A DNA stretch of 64,000 nt. Origin: Poindextera sp036494815. GTDB taxonomy: Bacteria; Pseudomonadota; Alphaproteobacteria; Caulobacterales; Caulobacteraceae. The notes under the pieces were generated by a model that ran no database searches, had not been told where the DNA came from, and saw only the letters and a list, made by a program, of their open reading frames with translations. Below are positions 50,895-62,780 of the stretch, piece after piece. Position 1 is the stretch's first letter; every line of letters begins with the position of its first letter. Location of the stretch: the NCBI GenBank assembly GCA_036494815.1, contig DASXNV010000053.1:7601-71600 (forward strand), read 5' to 3'. Both the position numbers and the translations under genes were made by a program.

Positions 50895-53600
50895 TTACCC
50901 CCGCACCATCCCCCGTAGCCGGTACAGCGCGTCCATCGCCTCGCGCGGGCTCATGCCATCCAGGTCCAGGTCGTCCAGGGCGCGTTCGACGGAGCTGGGT
51001 TCGGCGAAACCGGCGGCGGCCGGGACTGCGGCGGTGGCGGCGAACAGGGGTAGGTCGTCCAGGCGGGCGGGAGACGAGGTCTGGCTTTCCAGCCGGTCCA
51101 GCACCTCGCGGGCGCGGGCGACCACGGTCAGGGGCACACCGGCCAGCTTGGCCACCTGCACGCCATAGGAACGGTCGGCGGGGCCGGGGCCAGCCTCGTG
51201 CAGGAACACCAGGTCGCCGTTCCATTCCTTGGCCCGCATGGACAGGTTGCACACGTGGGCCAGGCGGCCCTCCAGCTTGGCCAGCTCGTGATAGTGGGTG
51301 GCGAACAGGGCGCGGCAGCGATTGACGTCGTGCAAGGCCTCGGCGCAAGCCCAGGCGATGGCAAGGCCGTCATAAGTGGCGGTGCCACGGCCGATCTCGT
51401 CTAGAATGACCAGGGAGCGGGGCGTGGCCTGGGTCAGGATGGCCGCGGTCTCCACCATCTCGGCCATGAAGGTCGAGCGGCCGCGCGACAGGTCGTCCGC
51501 CGCGCCGACCCGGCTGAACAGCCGGTCGACCACTCCCAGCTTCAGCCGCCGCGCCGGCACAAACGAGCCGGCCTGGGCCAAGATGGCCAGGAGCGCGTTC
51601 TGGCGCAGGAAGGTCGACTTACCTGCCATGTTGGGGCCGGTGACGATGGCCAGGCGCGCGACATTGACGCCCGATCCGTCCAGGCGGCAGTCGTTGGGGG
51701 TATAGGGTTTGCCCTCGCGCCGGGTGGCGGCCTCGACCACCGGATGGCGGGCGGCCTCGGCGTCGAAATCCAGCGAGCGGTCGACCATGGGGCGCGAGGC
51801 CTGGGCGTCCTCGGCCCATTCGGCCAGGCCCGCCGCTACGTCCAGCCGCCCCAGGCCCTCGGCTGCGGCCTGGATCGGAGCGGCCAGGGTCACGGCCTCG
51901 CCGCGCCAGGCTTCGAAGGTCTCGACCTCTATGGCCAGCACCCGCTCGGCGGCCTGGGCGATGCGGGCGTCCAGCTCGGCCAGTTCGACGGTGGTGAAGC
52001 GGACCTGGTTGGCCAGGGTCTGGCGATGGATGAAGGCCGCATTGTGCGGCGGCTGGAATAGGATGTCGGCCTTGGCCGCTCCGATCTCGACAAAATAGCC
52101 CAGGACGGCGTTGTGCTTGACCCGCAGGGCCAGGCCCGTTTCGGCCTGCAGTCTGCCTTCGAGCGCGGCGATCACCCGGCGGCTGTCGTCGCGCAATAGG
52201 CGCACCTGGTCCAGCTCGGGCCGGATCTCAGCAGCGACATAGCCGCCGTCGCGCGCCTGGGCCGGCAGGTCGGGGCCGAGCCCCTGGCTCAAGGTCATCA
52301 GGAACGCGGCCAAGGCTGGATGCAGGTCCGGGGTCAGGGCCGCCAGGGCCTCGGCGATCTCGACGGGCGGCGCATCCAGGGGGTCGGCTTCGGCGGCGAT
52401 CAGGCTCGCCACCGCGGCGCCGCTGGTCAGGCCGTCGCGCAACACGCCCAGGTCGCGGGGGCCGCCCCGGCCCAGGGCCAGGCGGGACAGGGCCCGGGCC
52501 ATGTCGCCGGCGCCCTTCAGCCCGTCCCGCACCTTGCGGCGCAGGTCGCGGCGATTCAGCACCCACTCCACGGCATCGAGCCGCGTCTCGATCCGCGCCG
52601 GATCCAGCAGCGGGCGGCTGAGCCGGGACGCCAACAGGCGCGCCCCGCCCGAGGTCAGGGTGCGGTCGATAGCGGCCAGCAGCGAGCCTTCCCGCGCCCC
52701 GGTCTGGGTGCGGTCGATCTCCAGGCTGGCGCGAGTGGCCGGGTCGATGGCCATGGCGTCGGCCTCGCCGGCGCGGCGCGGGGCGTTCAGCACCGGGGTG
52801 CGGCCGGCCTGGGTGGTCTCCAGATGGGCGGCGATCAGGCCCAGGGCAGAGATCTCGGCCCCGCTGAGGGCGCCGAAACCGTCCAGGGTGCCAACGCCAT
52901 AGAGCCGTTTCAGCCGCGCCTCGGCCGCCGCCGGTTCGGCCAGGGCCTGGGCCAGGGGCTGGATCAGGCCGCCTACGGCCTTCAGGGCGGCGGCAAGATC
53001 GGTGTCGGCGAACAGGCGGTCGGGAACCAGGATCTCGGAGGGTTGCAGCGCCGCCAGGGCCGCGGCGACGCCATCCTTGCTGGTCGCCACCACCTCCACC
53101 TCGCCGGTGGACAGCTCCACGCTGGCCACCGCCGCCTGGCCGGCGCGAAAGGCGATCGCGGCCAGGCGATTGGCCCCGCGCGCGTCGAGCAAACCGTCCT
53201 CGGTCAGGGTGCCGGGTGTGACGATGCGGACCACATCGCGGCGGACAATGGACTTGGAGCCGCGCTTGCGGGCCTCTGCCGGATCCTCCATCTGCTCGCA
53301 CACGGCGACCTTGAACCCGGCGCGGATCAGCTTGGCCAGATAGGCCTCGGCCGCGTGCACCGGCACCCCGGCCATGGGGATGGGCGCCCCGGCATAAGTC
53401 CCGCGCGCGGTCAGGGCGATGCCGAGGGCCGTGGCCGCCTTCTGCGCGTCCTCGAAAAACAGCTCGTAGAAATCGCCCATGCGGAAAAACACCAGGGCGT
53501 CCGGCTGGCGCGACTTGGCCTCGAAGAACTGGGCCATGACCGGCGTGGCGTCGGCGGGGACGGCTGAAGCGGCTGTGTCGGGGGGCGTTGGAGCGTTCAT
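50895..53600 (-). CDS. mutS: DNA mismatch repair protein MutS
   Basis: MutS recognises mismatches and recruits MutL. The 901-residue protein has the N-terminal mismatch-binding domain with FFRMGDFYELFFEDA, core lever and clamp domains, and the C-terminal ABC-type ATPase with Walker A VTGPNMAGKSTFLRQNA (near 658) and DEIGRGTATYDGLAIAWACA. ATG at 53600 is preferred because AGGA precedes it at a suitable distance; ATG at 53609 is possible. In related genomes mutS and glnD are neighbours; here an accessory interval separates them. Confidence 0.97.
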   Translation of the reverse strand: MNAPTPPDTAASAVPADATPVMAQFFEAKSRQPDALVFFRMGDFYELFFEDAQKAATALGIALTARGTYAGAPIPMAGVPVHAAEAYLAKLIRAGFKVAVCEQMEDPAEARKRGSKSIVRRDVVRIVTPGTLTEDGLLDARGANRLAAIAFRAGQAAVASVELSTGEVEVVATSKDGVAAALAALQPSEILVPDRLFADTDLAAALKAVGGLIQPLAQALAEPAAAEARLKRLYGVGTLDGFGALSGAEISALGLIAAHLETTQAGRTPVLNAPRRAGEADAMAIDPATRASLEIDRTQTGAREGSLLAAIDRTLTSGGARLLASRLSRPLLDPARIETRLDAVEWVLNRRDLRRKVRDGLKGAGDMARALSRLALGRGGPRDLGVLRDGLTSGAAVASLIAAEADPLDAPPVEIAEALAALTPDLHPALAAFLMTLSQGLGPDLPAQARDGGYVAAEIRPELDQVRLLRDDSRRVIAALEGRLQAETGLALRVKHNAVLGYFVEIGAAKADILFQPPHNAAFIHRQTLANQVRFTTVELAELDARIAQAAERVLAIEVETFEAWRGEAVTLAAPIQAAAEGLGRLDVAAGLAEWAEDAQASRPMVDRSLDFDAEAARHPVVEAATRREGKPYTPNDCRLDGSGVNVARLAIVTGPNMAGKSTFLRQNALLAILAQAGSFVPARRLKLGVVDRLFSRVGAADDLSRGRSTFMAEMVETAAILTQATPRSLVILDEIGRGTATYDGLAIAWACAEALHDVNRCRALFATHYHELAKLEGRLAHVCNLSMRAKEWNGDLVFLHEAGPGPADRSYGVQVAKLAGVPLTVVARAREVLDRLESQTSSPARLDDLPLFAATAAVPAAAGFAEPSSVERALDDLDLDGMSPREAMDALYRLRGMVRG

Positions 53601-53675
53601 CGCCGCCATCCTACAAAACCTCAGTGAGTCGCGTCAGCCCTTGACGGCGGGGGCAGGGCGCCGGAGCGTCAAGCT

Positions 53676-54206
53676 GTGGAGAGCACGCTGACCTTCGCCA
53701 TCGTCCCGGCCGGCCCGTCCGACGCCGCCGAGCTCGCTCGCGTACACGTCCAGGCCTGGCGCGAGACCTATCCCGGCATCCTGCCCCGCGGCTATCTGGA
53801 ACGCATGTCCGCCCCCCTGCACGCTCGCCGCTGGCGCGTGCGGCTAATGCGTCCCGACGAAGTCACCCTGGCCGCCGAAGGCCCGGACGGCCTGGTGGGC
53901 TACGCCTCCGGCCAGTGGGCGCGGGGGCGCCAAGAGGCGGACGAGGGCGAAATCACCACCCTCTATGTGCTCAAGGCCGTGCAGGGCGAGGGCGTGGGGC
54001 GGCAACTCCTGACCGGCGTCGCCCGCACCCTGGCCGACCGTGGAGCGCGTTCGCTGGTGATCTGGGTGCTGCGCGAAAACAGTCGGGCGCGGGGCTTCTA
54101 CGAACGCCTCGGCGGCCAGCCCCAGGAAACCCGCGGCGAAAATGTCGGCGGCGGGGTGGTGCCGGCGGTGGCCTATCGGTGGAGCGATATCGGGGCGTTG
54201 GTTTGA
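53676..54206 (+). CDS. GNAT family N-acetyltransferase
   Basis: The 176-residue acetyltransferase starts FAIVPAGPSDAAELARVHVQ and has the acetyl-CoA-binding segment EGEITTLYVLKAVQGEGVGR followed by QLLTGVARTLADRGA, and a final WVLRENSRARGFYERLGG. The substrate is unknown. The start is GTG at 53676. It is divergent from mutS and convergent with dnaJ. Confidence 0.9.
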   Translation: MESTLTFAIVPAGPSDAAELARVHVQAWRETYPGILPRGYLERMSAPLHARRWRVRLMRPDEVTLAAEGPDGLVGYASGQWARGRQEADEGEITTLYVLKAVQGEGVGRQLLTGVARTLADRGARSLVIWVLRENSRARGFYERLGGQPQETRGENVGGGVVPAVAYRWSDIGALV

Positions 54207-54295
54207 CTCAATAGGCCTTCATCGGGATGAGCGGAAAAATTGAGCAGCCCGTTCGTGTGCAGGCTTAACTTGCGCCCTTACCCTAGACCTGCGCT

Positions 54296-55453
54296 CTAGG
54301 CCCTCACGCCTTCCCAGAACCGCTTGGCCTTGTTGAAGAAGCCGGCCGATTGGGGATGCTGCTGTTCGCCGCACAGTCCGGCCAGTTCGCGCATCAGTTC
54401 TTTCTGGCGGGCGGTGAGGCCGGTGGGGGTTTCCACGAACAGCTCCACCACCAGGTCGCCGCGCTCGCGCGAGCGCAGGGACGGCATGCCGCGGCCTTTC
54501 AGGCGCACGGTGCGGCCGGTCTGGGCGCCCTCGGGCACCTTGACCTTGATCGCGCAATTGCCGTCGCAGTTTTCGCCGCCCGTCAGGCAAGGCGCATCGA
54601 TCTCGCCGCCCAGGGCCGCGGTGCACATGGGCACGGGCACGCTGCAGAGCAGGTCCAGGCCGTCGCGCTCGAATAGCTCGTGCGGCTTGACCGACAGGAA
54701 GATGTAGAGGTCGCCGCGCGGCCCATTGTGCGCGCCAGCGTCGCCTTCCCCCGCCAGGCGGATGCGGGCGCCGTCATCGACTCCGGCGGGAATGCGTACC
54801 GACAGGGTTCGCTCGATGCGCATCTGGCCGGCGCCGCGGCAATCCTTGCACGGGTCCAGCACCAGCTGGCCGGCGCCGCCGCAACGCGGGCAGGTGCGTT
54901 CGATGGAGAAGAAGCCCTGGCTGGCGCGCACCCGGCCAGCGCCGCCGCAGCCGTTGCAGACGGTGGGCTTGGTGCCGGGCTTGGCGCCGCTGCCTTCGCA
55001 GGTCTCGCAGGTCATGGCTGCCGGCACGGCGATCTCGACTTCGGCGCTGGCATAGGCCTGCTCGAGGGTGATCTCCAGGTCGTAGCGCAGGTCCTGGCCC
55101 CGGGCCGGACCATTCTGGCGACCGGCGCGGCCGCCGCCGAACATGTCGCCAAAGGCCTGGCCAAACACCTCGTTGAAGATGTCGTGCACGTCGGTGAAGC
55201 CGGCGCCGCCTGGGCCGCCGCCATTGGCGCCATTGACGCCGGCATGGCCGAATCGGTCATAGGCCGCGCGCTTTTGCGCGTCGGACAGCACCGAATAGGC
55301 TTCGTTGAGTTCCTTGAACCGGCCCGAGGCCTGCTCGCACCCGCCGTTGCGGTCGGGGTGGTGCTCCATGGCCTGCTTGCGAAAGGCCGACTTCAGCTCG
55401 GTATCGCTGCAGGTGCGGCTGACGCCGAGGATTTCATAATAATCGCGCTGCAT
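54296..55453 (-). CDS. dnaJ: Chaperone protein DnaJ
   Basis: DnaJ is the Hsp40 partner that delivers substrates to DnaK and stimulates its ATPase. The 385-residue class I protein has the J-domain with HPDRNGG, a Gly-rich linker (GVNGANGGGPGGAG), four CxxCxGxG zinc repeats (CETCEGSG, CNGCGGAG, CPRCGGAG, CKDCRGAG) and the C-terminal substrate domain. It lies 135 bases downstream of dnaK, with a strong hairpin between them. Confidence 0.98.
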   Translation of the reverse strand: MQRDYYEILGVSRTCSDTELKSAFRKQAMEHHPDRNGGCEQASGRFKELNEAYSVLSDAQKRAAYDRFGHAGVNGANGGGPGGAGFTDVHDIFNEVFGQAFGDMFGGGRAGRQNGPARGQDLRYDLEITLEQAYASAEVEIAVPAAMTCETCEGSGAKPGTKPTVCNGCGGAGRVRASQGFFSIERTCPRCGGAGQLVLDPCKDCRGAGQMRIERTLSVRIPAGVDDGARIRLAGEGDAGAHNGPRGDLYIFLSVKPHELFERDGLDLLCSVPVPMCTAALGGEIDAPCLTGGENCDGNCAIKVKVPEGAQTGRTVRLKGRGMPSLRSRERGDLVVELFVETPTGLTARQKELMRELAGLCGEQQHPQSAGFFNKAKRFWEGVRA

Positions 55454-55548
55454 AGAAGCGTCGGGTCCTTGCTGGATCGCGTCCTGATTATCCGCCTGCG
55501 GGGTAAACCGGAAATGGACATGGGCGAGAGCGAGCGGCTGTGCAACTC

Positions 55549-55572
55549 GCGCCCGACCGATTGGCCGGGCGC
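55549..55572 (-). other. Stable hairpin in the dnaK-dnaJ spacer
   Basis: GCGCCCGACC and GGCCGGGCGC form a 10-bp stem with one wobble pair and a GATT loop (plus-strand orientation given). It lacks a T-run, so it is not a classic terminator. It could stabilise the upstream dnaK message or reduce dnaJ transcription. Confidence 0.55.
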
Positions 55573-55588
55573 GGGCTGCGACGGATCA

Positions 55589-57484
<1,896 letters not shown>

Positions 57485-57556
57485 AGCGTAGCTCAAACTC
57501 TCTTTTCTGGCGGACGGACCCGCAGCCTCGTCGAGCGCCGCTTAGTATCCGCCCCC

Positions 57557-57583
57557 TTTTGGGGTTCCGTCTGGAAATTCAGG
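57557..57583 (-). promoter_or_regulatory. Candidate sigma-32 heat-shock promoter of dnaK
   Basis: On the minus strand, CCTGAAT and CCCCAAAA are 12 bases apart and resemble the E. coli heat-shock consensus CTTGAAA / CCCCATNT. The position, about 75 bases before dnaK, suits a promoter. CCCCAAAAGGGG is also a palindrome, so the match may be accidental. Confidence 0.4.
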
Positions 57584-57751
57584 ACCCCGCATAGCGCAGG
57601 ACCCGTTTCCATAGCTAGGCTTCACCTAAAGGGAAAGCCCGGCGTTGACGTCGATATGGGGGGTCGCACGTCGGTCGCAAGGGGAGTCGCAGGCTGTAAG
57701 AGGCCAGTTTGCGGGGTGGTTGCGGGGTCCGCCCTGACCTATATCAAGTCC

Positions 57752-58351
57752 ATGGAGATCAACGGATTTCGCATGATCCCCGGCGCGCTGGACGCAGCGG
57801 TTCAGGCCAGGCTTTTGGACGACGTTCTGGAGGCCTTGAAGGTCGCGCCGCTTTATCGGCCGATGACGCCCTGGGGCAAGCCGATGTCGGTGGAACAATC
57901 GAGCTTCGGCCCGCTTGGCTGGATGACGGACGCCAAGGGGTATCGCTACCAGGCTCACCACCCCGTCACAGGGCTGGTCTGGCCCGCCATGCCACAGATT
58001 CTAAAGATAGTTTGGGATCGGCACGCCGGCGCGGCGCTGGCGCCCGACTCCTGCCTGATCAATCTTTACCGGGACGACGCGCGCATGGGCCTGCACCAGG
58101 ACTCCGACGAGGCTGACCTGGCGGCGCCGGTGCTGTCGATCTCATTGGGCGACACGGCGGTGTTTCGCCTGGGCGGCCCGGCGCGGGGCGACCCCAGCCG
58201 CACGGTGCGCCTGAGCTCCGGGGATATCTGCGTGCTGGACGGTGCGGCTCGCCACGCCTTCCACGGAGTCGACCGCATCCTGCCGGGCTCCTCGCGCCTG
58301 ATCCCCGGCGGGGGCCGCATCAACCTGACCTTGAGGCGCGCAGCGGCGTAA
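57752..58351 (+). CDS. alkB: Alpha-ketoglutarate-dependent DNA dioxygenase AlkB
   Basis: AlkB removes methyl groups from 1-methyladenine and 3-methylcytosine in DNA and RNA by oxidation. The 199-residue protein has the iron motif His-x-Asp in MGLHQDSDEAD, the distal His in ARHAFHGVDR and the 2-oxoglutarate Arg in RLIPGGGRINLTLR; CLINLYRDDARMGLHQD matches the family's NxY motif. ATG at 57752 starts the conserved part; the open frame extends upstream within dnaK but is not coding there. A short hairpin follows the stop. Confidence 0.94.
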   Translation: MEINGFRMIPGALDAAVQARLLDDVLEALKVAPLYRPMTPWGKPMSVEQSSFGPLGWMTDAKGYRYQAHHPVTGLVWPAMPQILKIVWDRHAGAALAPDSCLINLYRDDARMGLHQDSDEADLAAPVLSISLGDTAVFRLGGPARGDPSRTVRLSSGDICVLDGAARHAFHGVDRILPGSSRLIPGGGRINLTLRRAAA

Positions 58352-58367
58352 AGCCGCAAGGGGCTTT
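58350..58367 (+). terminator. Weak hairpin after alkB
   Basis: AAAGCC and GGCTTT form a 6-bp stem with a GCAAGG loop directly at the alkB stop codon. The lack of a T-run makes termination doubtful. Confidence 0.3.
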
Positions 58368-58417
58368 GACTTGGGCGGTTGTCCGGCTGCACGATGGTCA
58401 AAAGCCAGGAGACGCCC

Positions 58418-59299
58418 ATGATCAGACTGACCCGCCCCGAGGGCTCGCGGCCGGAAGACTTCAACCTATCGCGCCGCGGCCTGGCCGCCGCCGTGTTTTT
58501 CTCCGGCTACGCCGTCTATGCCCTGTCGGCGGATGCGGAGCCCATTCATACCGACGAGGCGGGCCTGGTCATCGAGACGGTGATGCTGCCCAGTCCCGAC
58601 CAGCCCCTGCCGGCCTATCTGGCGCGCCCGGCGGCTCCCGGCAAACACCCGACAGTGATCGTGGCGTCGGAGATCTTTGGCGTGCACGACTATATCAAGG
58701 ACATCTGCCGCCGCCTGGCCAAGCTCGGCTATGTGGCCATAGCCCCGGCCTTTTTCGTGCGCGTGGCCGACCCGGCGCCGCTGTCGGACATGGGCCAGAT
58801 CATGAAGATCGTGAGCGCCGCCTCCGATAAACAGGTGATCGGCGACGTGGGCGCGGCGATCAAGTTCCTCAAAGGCGAGCCCTATGCTGACACCGCCCAC
58901 CTGGCCATCACCGGCTTCTGCTGGGGCGGCAAGGTGGTGTGGGAATCCTGCGAGATCTTTCCGGAGATCAAGGCCGGCGTCGCCTGGTACGGGCATATGG
59001 CCCCGGCCAAGGACGAACCCGTCAATCTGGCCAAGTTCTGGCCGCTGCAGCACGTGGCCGAGCTCAAGGCTCCCGTGCTGGGCCTCTATGGCGGCCTGGA
59101 CAAGGGCATCAGCGCCGATGAGATCGCGGCCATGCGCGCCGAGCTCAAAGCTCACAATAAAAAGGGCAGCGAACTCATCGTCTATCCCGACGCCGAGCAC
59201 GGTTTCCACGCCGACTATCGCGCCAGCTACAACGCCGCCGACGCCAAGGTCGGCTGGGGCAAGATGCTGGCGCACTTCAAGGCGAACGGGGTGGGGTGA
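58418..59299 (+). CDS. Dienelactone hydrolase family protein
   Basis: The 293-residue alpha/beta hydrolase has the dienelactone hydrolase catalytic Cys-Asp-His: ITGFCWGGKVVW, GLYGGLDKGIS and PDAEHGFHADYR, with the conserved Glu in VIVASEIFGVHDYIKDI. A hydrophobic stretch near residues 22-37 (GLAAAVFFSGYAVYAL) may be an anchor or uncleaved signal. ATG at 58418 follows AGGAG by six bases. The genuine substrate is unknown. Confidence 0.9.
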   Translation: MIRLTRPEGSRPEDFNLSRRGLAAAVFFSGYAVYALSADAEPIHTDEAGLVIETVMLPSPDQPLPAYLARPAAPGKHPTVIVASEIFGVHDYIKDICRRLAKLGYVAIAPAFFVRVADPAPLSDMGQIMKIVSAASDKQVIGDVGAAIKFLKGEPYADTAHLAITGFCWGGKVVWESCEIFPEIKAGVAWYGHMAPAKDEPVNLAKFWPLQHVAELKAPVLGLYGGLDKGISADEIAAMRAELKAHNKKGSELIVYPDAEHGFHADYRASYNAADAKVGWGKMLAHFKANGVG

Positions 59300-59447
59300 C
59301 GAGCCCAAAAAGGGACGCCCGCCGTCCTGCTTAGCCGGGCGACGGGCGCGGGGGACCCCTTGGACCTCCATCCAGGAACAACAGTCTGACTCCGGCCGAG
59401 GGTGATCGCGAATCACTAGGCCGTGACAGGCTGAGCCACCACGGGCC

Positions 59448-62306
59448 TCAGTGCGCCTCGTCCCAGTTCTTGGCCGCCCGCGCCTCCACCACCAGCGGCA
59501 CGCTCAGGACCAAAACCGGCTCGGCGGCCCGTTCCATCACCTGGCGGGCGACGGCGCAGACGGCCTGGGCCTCGGCCTCTGGGGCCTCGAACACCAGTTC
59601 GTCGTGCACCTGCAGGAGCATGCGGGCGGTCAGGCCCTCGGCCTTCAGGGCGGCGGGCATGCGGATCATGGCCCGGCGGATGATGTCGGCGGCGGCGCCC
59701 TGGATGGGGGCGTTGATAGCCGCGCGCTCGCCAAACTGCCGCTCGGCGGGGGCCTTGGCGCGGATGGCGGGGATGTTGACCTTGCGGCCGAAGATGGTGG
59801 TGACGAAAGCCTGCTCGCGCACCAGGGCCCGCATCTGGTCCATATAGGCGCGGATGCCGGGGAAGCGCTCGAAATAGGTGTTGATATAGGCCCCCGCCTC
59901 TTCCCGCGGGATCGACAGCTGGTTGGCCAGCCCGAACGCTGAGATGCCATAGACGATGCCGAAATTGATGGCCTTGGCCCGGCGGCGCACCTCCGACGGC
60001 ATGCCCTCAATGGGCACGCCGAACATCTCCGAGGCGGTCATGGCGTGGATGTCCAGGCCCTCGTGGAAGGCGCGCTTCAGCTGGGGGATGTCGCCGATAT
60101 GGGCCAAGAGGCGCAGCTCGATCTGGCTGTAGTCGGCGCTGATCAGCACATGACCCGGCTCGGCGACGAAGGCCTTGCGGATCTTGCGGCCCTCTTCCGT
60201 CCGCACAGGGATGTTCTGCAGATTGGGATCGTTGGAGGACAGACGGCCGGTGGTGGTGGAGGCCATGGCGTAGGAGGTATGCACTCGCCCGGTCTTGGGA
60301 TTGATCGCCTGGACCAGGGCATCGGTATAGGTGCCCTTCAGCTTGGACAGCTGGCGCCATTCCAGCAAAAGGCGCGGCAGGGCGTGGCCCTGGACGGCCA
60401 GGTCCTCCAGCACGCTGGCGTCGGTGCCCCAGGCGCCGGTAGCGGTTTTCTTGCCGCCCTGCAGGCCCATCTCGCCGAACAGTACGTCGCCAATCTGCTT
60501 GGGGCTGCCCAGGTTGAAGGGGTGGCCCACCAGTTTCTGCGCCTCGGCCTCCTGCTCCACCATGCGCATGGAGAAGTCGTTGGACAGGCGGCGCAGCTGT
60601 TCGGGGTCGATGCGGATCCCGGCGCCTTCCATCTGCGCCAGCACGGCCGGCAGGGGCCGCTCCAGGGTCTCATAGACCGTCAGCAGGCCCTCGCGCGCCA
60701 GGCGGGGGCGCAGGTGATTGTAGAGCCGCAGAGTGACGTCGGCGTCCTCGGCGGCATAGGCGGTGGCCGGCTCCAGGGCGATATGCTTGAAGCTTTTCTG
60801 CGCCTTGCCGGTCCCGGTCACGGTCTTGAAGCTGATCGGCTCGTGGCTCAGCCACAGCTTGGACAGCTCGTCCATGCCGTGGCCATGCTCGCCGGCCTCC
60901 AGCACGTAAGAGATCAGCATGGTGTCTTCGATGGGCGACACTGCGATGCCGTAGCGCGACAATACGCCCATGTCGTATTTGGCGTTCTGGGCCACCTTCA
61001 GCACGGTGGGATCTTCCAGCAGCGGCTTGAGCGCGGCGATGGCGTCGACCAGCGGGATCTGTTTCAGCGCCGTGGGCGCCTCCAGCTCCAGCCCGCCCAC
61101 TTGTTGGGTCTCGTGGCCCAGGGGGATGTAGCAGGCCTCGCCGGGCGCCAGGGCCAGGGAGGCGCCCACCAGGTTGGCGCTGGAGGAGGACAGAGCGTCG
61201 GTCTCGGTGTCGAAGGCCACGACCCCGATCTTGCGCGCCTTGTCGATCCAGGCCTGCAGGGTCTCCAGATCCTGGATGCAGACATAGCCGGTGGTGTCGA
61301 TCGGCCCTTGGGCTGGGGCGCTGGCTTCGGATGGCGCCCGCGCCGCTGGCGAGGAACTGACGCCCCGCGCCTCGTCCACCCGCCGCGCCAGGGTGCGGAA
61401 CCCCATCACGTCCAGGAACTCGCTCAGCACCGCCGGGTCCGGCTCGCCCACCGCCAGGTCCTCGATGGGCGCCGGCAAGGGGGTGTCACAGTCCAGCTTC
61501 ACCAGCTCCCGCGACAGGCGGATCTGGTCGGCGAAGTCGATCAGGGTCTGGCGCCGCTTGTCCTGCTTGATCTCGCCCGCGCGGGCCAGCAGCGTATCCA
61601 GATCGCCATATTCGTTGATCAGGGCCGAGGCGGTCTTGATGCCGATGCCCGGCGCGCCCGGCACATTGTCTACGCTGTCGCCGCACAGGGCTTGGACGTC
61701 GACCACCTTGTCCGGCGTCACGCCGAACTTTTCGGCCACCTGCTCGGGGCCGATGCGGATGTTCTTCATGGGGTCGAACATGGACACGCCATCGCCCACC
61801 AGCTGCATCAGGTCCTTGTCGGAGGAGACGATGACCACCTCGCCGCCGGTGTCGCGCACAGCGCAGGCATAGGCGGCGATCAGGTCGTCGGCCTCATAGC
61901 CGGCCAACTCCAGGCTGGGCAGGCCAAAGGCGCGGGTGGCGTCACGCACCAGGGGGAACTGGGGAACCAAATCCTCCGGTGGCGGCGGCCGATGCGCCTT
62001 GTACTGAGGATAGAGTGCGGTGCGGAAGGTCTTTTCCGAATGGTCGAAGATCACCGCCAGGTGGGTCGGCGAATCCGGCGCCGCCTTCATGTCCACCATT
62101 AGCTTCCACAACATGTTGCAGAACCCGGCTACCGCCCCGATGGGCAGGCCGTCCGACTTGCGGGTCAGGGGTGGCAGGGCGTGATAGGCGCGGAAGATAT
62201 AGCCCGACCCGTCCACCAGATAAAGCCGCCGGGCGGGTCCGTCCTGGGTCAGGGCGCGGGGAATGTCATCGAGAGTGGCGGGCGCGTCGGCAAGGGTATC
62301 GGTCAT
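59448..62306 (-). CDS. polA: DNA polymerase I
   Basis: Pol I fills gaps in repair and removes Okazaki primers. The 952-residue enzyme has all three parts: 5'-3' exonuclease (residues 1-300, YLVDGSGYIFRAYHALPPL), an intact 3'-5' proofreading domain with Asp-x-Glu in VVAFDTETDALSS (near 367), and the polymerase domain with motif A SADYSQIELRLLAHI (near 725), RRRAKAINFGIVYGIS and motif C LLQVHDELVFEAP. Length is typical for alphaproteobacteria. Confidence 0.98.
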   Translation of the reverse strand: MTDTLADAPATLDDIPRALTQDGPARRLYLVDGSGYIFRAYHALPPLTRKSDGLPIGAVAGFCNMLWKLMVDMKAAPDSPTHLAVIFDHSEKTFRTALYPQYKAHRPPPPEDLVPQFPLVRDATRAFGLPSLELAGYEADDLIAAYACAVRDTGGEVVIVSSDKDLMQLVGDGVSMFDPMKNIRIGPEQVAEKFGVTPDKVVDVQALCGDSVDNVPGAPGIGIKTASALINEYGDLDTLLARAGEIKQDKRRQTLIDFADQIRLSRELVKLDCDTPLPAPIEDLAVGEPDPAVLSEFLDVMGFRTLARRVDEARGVSSSPAARAPSEASAPAQGPIDTTGYVCIQDLETLQAWIDKARKIGVVAFDTETDALSSSSANLVGASLALAPGEACYIPLGHETQQVGGLELEAPTALKQIPLVDAIAALKPLLEDPTVLKVAQNAKYDMGVLSRYGIAVSPIEDTMLISYVLEAGEHGHGMDELSKLWLSHEPISFKTVTGTGKAQKSFKHIALEPATAYAAEDADVTLRLYNHLRPRLAREGLLTVYETLERPLPAVLAQMEGAGIRIDPEQLRRLSNDFSMRMVEQEAEAQKLVGHPFNLGSPKQIGDVLFGEMGLQGGKKTATGAWGTDASVLEDLAVQGHALPRLLLEWRQLSKLKGTYTDALVQAINPKTGRVHTSYAMASTTTGRLSSNDPNLQNIPVRTEEGRKIRKAFVAEPGHVLISADYSQIELRLLAHIGDIPQLKRAFHEGLDIHAMTASEMFGVPIEGMPSEVRRRAKAINFGIVYGISAFGLANQLSIPREEAGAYINTYFERFPGIRAYMDQMRALVREQAFVTTIFGRKVNIPAIRAKAPAERQFGERAAINAPIQGAAADIIRRAMIRMPAALKAEGLTARMLLQVHDELVFEAPEAEAQAVCAVARQVMERAAEPVLVLSVPLVVEARAAKNWDEAH

Positions 62307-62370
62307 CGGGCCAGGATAGGCGTTTCAGCGCGGCGGGTCAGCCCGGCGATGACGAATTCTGACGAACCCC

Positions 62371-62619
62371 TCAGTGTCCGCCCGGACCCTCATAAACCCC
62401 CGGCGCCAGTTTTTCGCTCTCGTGCGCCTCATGGCTCGCCGCCACAAAGCGGCGGTCGCAATAGGGGCATTCCACGAAGGGCTCGGATCCCATCTCCAGC
62501 CACACCCGCGGATGGCCCAGGGCCCCGCCGACCCCGTCGCAGGCGATGCGATGCGAGCGCACCACGATCACCTCGGGGGCGGAGATCGCATCGGCGGTGG
62601 GGTGGGACTTGGCGCTCAT
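62371..62619 (-). CDS. CHCC-type zinc-finger protein
   Basis: The 82-residue protein has the CHCC zinc motif: Cys in RIACDGVGGALGHPRVWLEM together with its His, then CPYCDRRFV. The domain is shared with the mitochondrial complex I subunit NDUFS6, and the bacterial free-standing copy is widespread in alphaproteobacteria. Its exact role is unknown. It lies between polA and the ABC ATPase gene. Confidence 0.88.
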   Translation of the reverse strand: MSAKSHPTADAISAPEVIVVRSHRIACDGVGGALGHPRVWLEMGSEPFVECPYCDRRFVAASHEAHESEKLAPGVYEGPGGH

Positions 62620-62780
62620 GGGCTTTCAGACTCTCCGGCGACGCCGACTTGGCAAGCCGGACGCGCGCGCATACCTATGCAAAGGGCCGGTCAGCGTCAA
62701 TTCGGCCCGGCGCCTCACCCTGCCGCCCGCTCGCCAGACACCAAGCTCGACACCACGCCCAAGGAAGCGCCAAAACCTCG

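Noticed and set aside
54282..54300. CCTAGA/TCTAGG inverted repeat overlapping the dnaJ stop codon.
   Set aside because: The 6-bp arms are short, lack a T-run and lie in a stop context, so no function could be assigned.
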